Shown here in pieces: positions 63,250 to 64,000 of a stretch of 64,000 bases of DNA. Location of the stretch: NCBI RefSeq assembly GCF_001421765.1, contig NZ_LMLA01000007.1, positions 459,510-523,509 of the forward strand, written 5' to 3'. The first letter of the stretch is position 1. Each line of letters starts with the position of its first letter. The position numbers and the translations under genes are program-made. This DNA is from Sphingomonas sp. Leaf32. GTDB lineage: Bacteria > Pseudomonadota > Alphaproteobacteria > Sphingomonadales > Sphingomonadaceae. A model generated the notes under the pieces. That model saw nothing but the letters and a program-made list of their open reading frames with translations, made no database searches and was not told where the DNA came from.

Positions 63250-64000
63250 GTGAAGAGATTCCGTGGCTGTGTCGTCGGGACGGTTGTCGCAGGGGCTTTG
63301 CTGAGCGGCTGCGGTGGCGGCGGTGGCCAGGGGACGACGGCGACACCCCCGTCAGCGGTTGCCAACCGCGTTCCCGTCATCACGTCGGCAGCCAATGTCA
63401 GCGCGGTCGAAAATGCTACCGATGTCGTCCTGAACGCTACCGCGACCGATGCCGATGGCGATCCGGTCACCTGGGGCTTGTCGGGCGCGGACGCCGCGAA
63501 GTTCACGCTCGGGGCGACGGGTGCCTTGCGGTTCGCCGCCGCGCCGAATTTCGAACGGCCCGCCGACGCCGATCTCGACAACCGGTACGTCGTCGAGCTG
63601 ACAGCGAGCGACGGCAAGGGCACCACGGTACAGGCGGTGACGATCACCGTGACCAACAGCCGCGAAGGGGTGGATGTGCAACGGATCGGGACCGGCTTTA
63701 CCGGCCCGGTTTCGATCGACGTCGTGCCGGAATCGGGCCAGTTGATGGTGGCCGAGCGGTCGGGCGGCATAACACTCTACGACCCGTCCACGCGCCAGCG
63801 CACCCCGTTCTTCACGGTCGAAGGGCTGACCACCGCCGAACGGCAAGGCATCATCGGTATCGCCGTACAGCCCGATTTCCCGACCCGCCATATCGCCTAC
63901 GCGCTGATTTCGCGGCAAAGCCATATTGTGCTGCGCCATATTTTCAGCGATGGCGGCCGAAGCGGCTGGCTGGAGTTCCCGCTCGGACGGCGGGTCGACA
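63250..64000 (+). CDS. lipoprotein with cadherin-like domain and sugar-dehydrogenase-type beta-propeller, 3' truncated
   Basis: The frame is open to the right edge (250 codons). GTG 63250, with GGAGGAG six bases upstream, gives a lipoprotein signal (GTVVAGALLSGCGGGGGQG, lipid Cys about 21). Next is a cadherin-like domain (about 40-140, VENATDVVLNATATDADGDP and WGLSGADAAKF), then the first blades of a six-bladed propeller (VSIDVVPESGQLMVAERSGG, GIIGIAVQPDFPTRHIAYAL) as in PQQ-dependent sorbosone/aldose dehydrogenases. The quinone site lies beyond the window. It may be another exported enzyme, like phoX before it. Confidence 0.75.
   Translation, partial: MKRFRGCVVGTVVAGALLSGCGGGGGQGTTATPPSAVANRVPVITSAANVSAVENATDVVLNATATDADGDPVTWGLSGADAAKFTLGATGALRFAAAPNFERPADADLDNRYVVELTASDGKGTTVQAVTITVTNSREGVDVQRIGTGFTGPVSIDVVPESGQLMVAERSGGITLYDPSTRQRTPFFTVEGLTTAERQGIIGIAVQPDFPTRHIAYALISRQSHIVLRHIFSDGGRSGWLEFPLGRRVD

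Overview
The window is chromosomal DNA of a high-GC alphaproteobacterium, most likely a sphingomonad (Sphingomonas or a close relative). The gene set and order, the free use of GTG and TTG starts, and the dense scatter of GTCACCCCGG/GTCATCCCGG-type palindromic repeats between genes all point that way. No rRNA, CRISPR array, prophage or intact insertion sequence is visible. One tRNA (Pro, anticodon CGG) is present.

Layout. 1-368: tail of an Arg/Pro-rich protein. 1006-3733: DmdC-type acyl-CoA dehydrogenase divergent from the tRNA t6A enzyme Sua5. 3743-3930: a small MITE-like element. 4088-7458: ATP-grasp/alpha-E fusion plus transglutaminase-like protein. 7730-13451: SOS mutagenesis cassette imuA-imuB-dnaE2, with a LexA-type box over the imuA start and two REP hairpin pairs inside the cassette. 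13564-25331: an acetate/carboxylate locus with a CrbS/MxtR-type SLC5-STAC-histidine kinase, a secreted esterase, a CrbR/ErdR-type regulator, an MHS-family transporter, acs, cstA and its YbdD partner. 25582-26046: low-molecular-weight phosphatase. 26269-31417: a divergently arranged equivalent of the E. coli yjf cluster (DUF1190, DUF350, DUF2491, K+ channel | DUF2170, PspA/IM30, glutathionylspermidine-synthase-like). 31721-37283: DUF167, an MFS exporter and a three-domain lysophospholipid transporter/acyltransferase/acyl-ACP synthetase. 37417-40688: two overlapping DUF4139-type secreted proteins, one carrying REP repeats inside its coding sequence. 41110-45437: aldonate dehydratase, sugar permease and an AraD1/GguC enzyme (Weimberg-type pentose catabolism). 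45710-47228: NUDIX, AlkB-like and HIRAN proteins. 47283-50414: type II secretion parts (GspN, GspJ, GspK) with a periplasmic-binding-protein-like gene. 50590-53267: OmpA-like orphan, YraN, PHB depolymerase-type esterase, a broken acetyltransferase and tRNA-Pro. 53426-55449: lepA, a strong terminator and a 37-residue membrane peptide gene. 55859-59028: phasin-like protein, modABC and a secreted hypothetical. 59019-60432: GspL, GspM and GspC on the minus strand. 60603-64000: a Tat-exported PhoX-type phosphatase behind a possible Pho box, and a truncated lipoprotein with a cadherin-like domain and a beta-propeller.

The clearest systems are the acetate switch (sensor, regulator, acs and a dyad upstream of acs), the SOS mutasome, the yjf-type envelope module and the scattered type II secretion genes next to a large exported phosphatase. 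The most unusual sequence event is the spread of palindromic repeats. Two pairs lie in frame within a secreted protein, one pair interrupts an acetyltransferase gene, and two pairs split imuB from dnaE2. Functions are assigned from recognised motifs and context only; no database search was possible.
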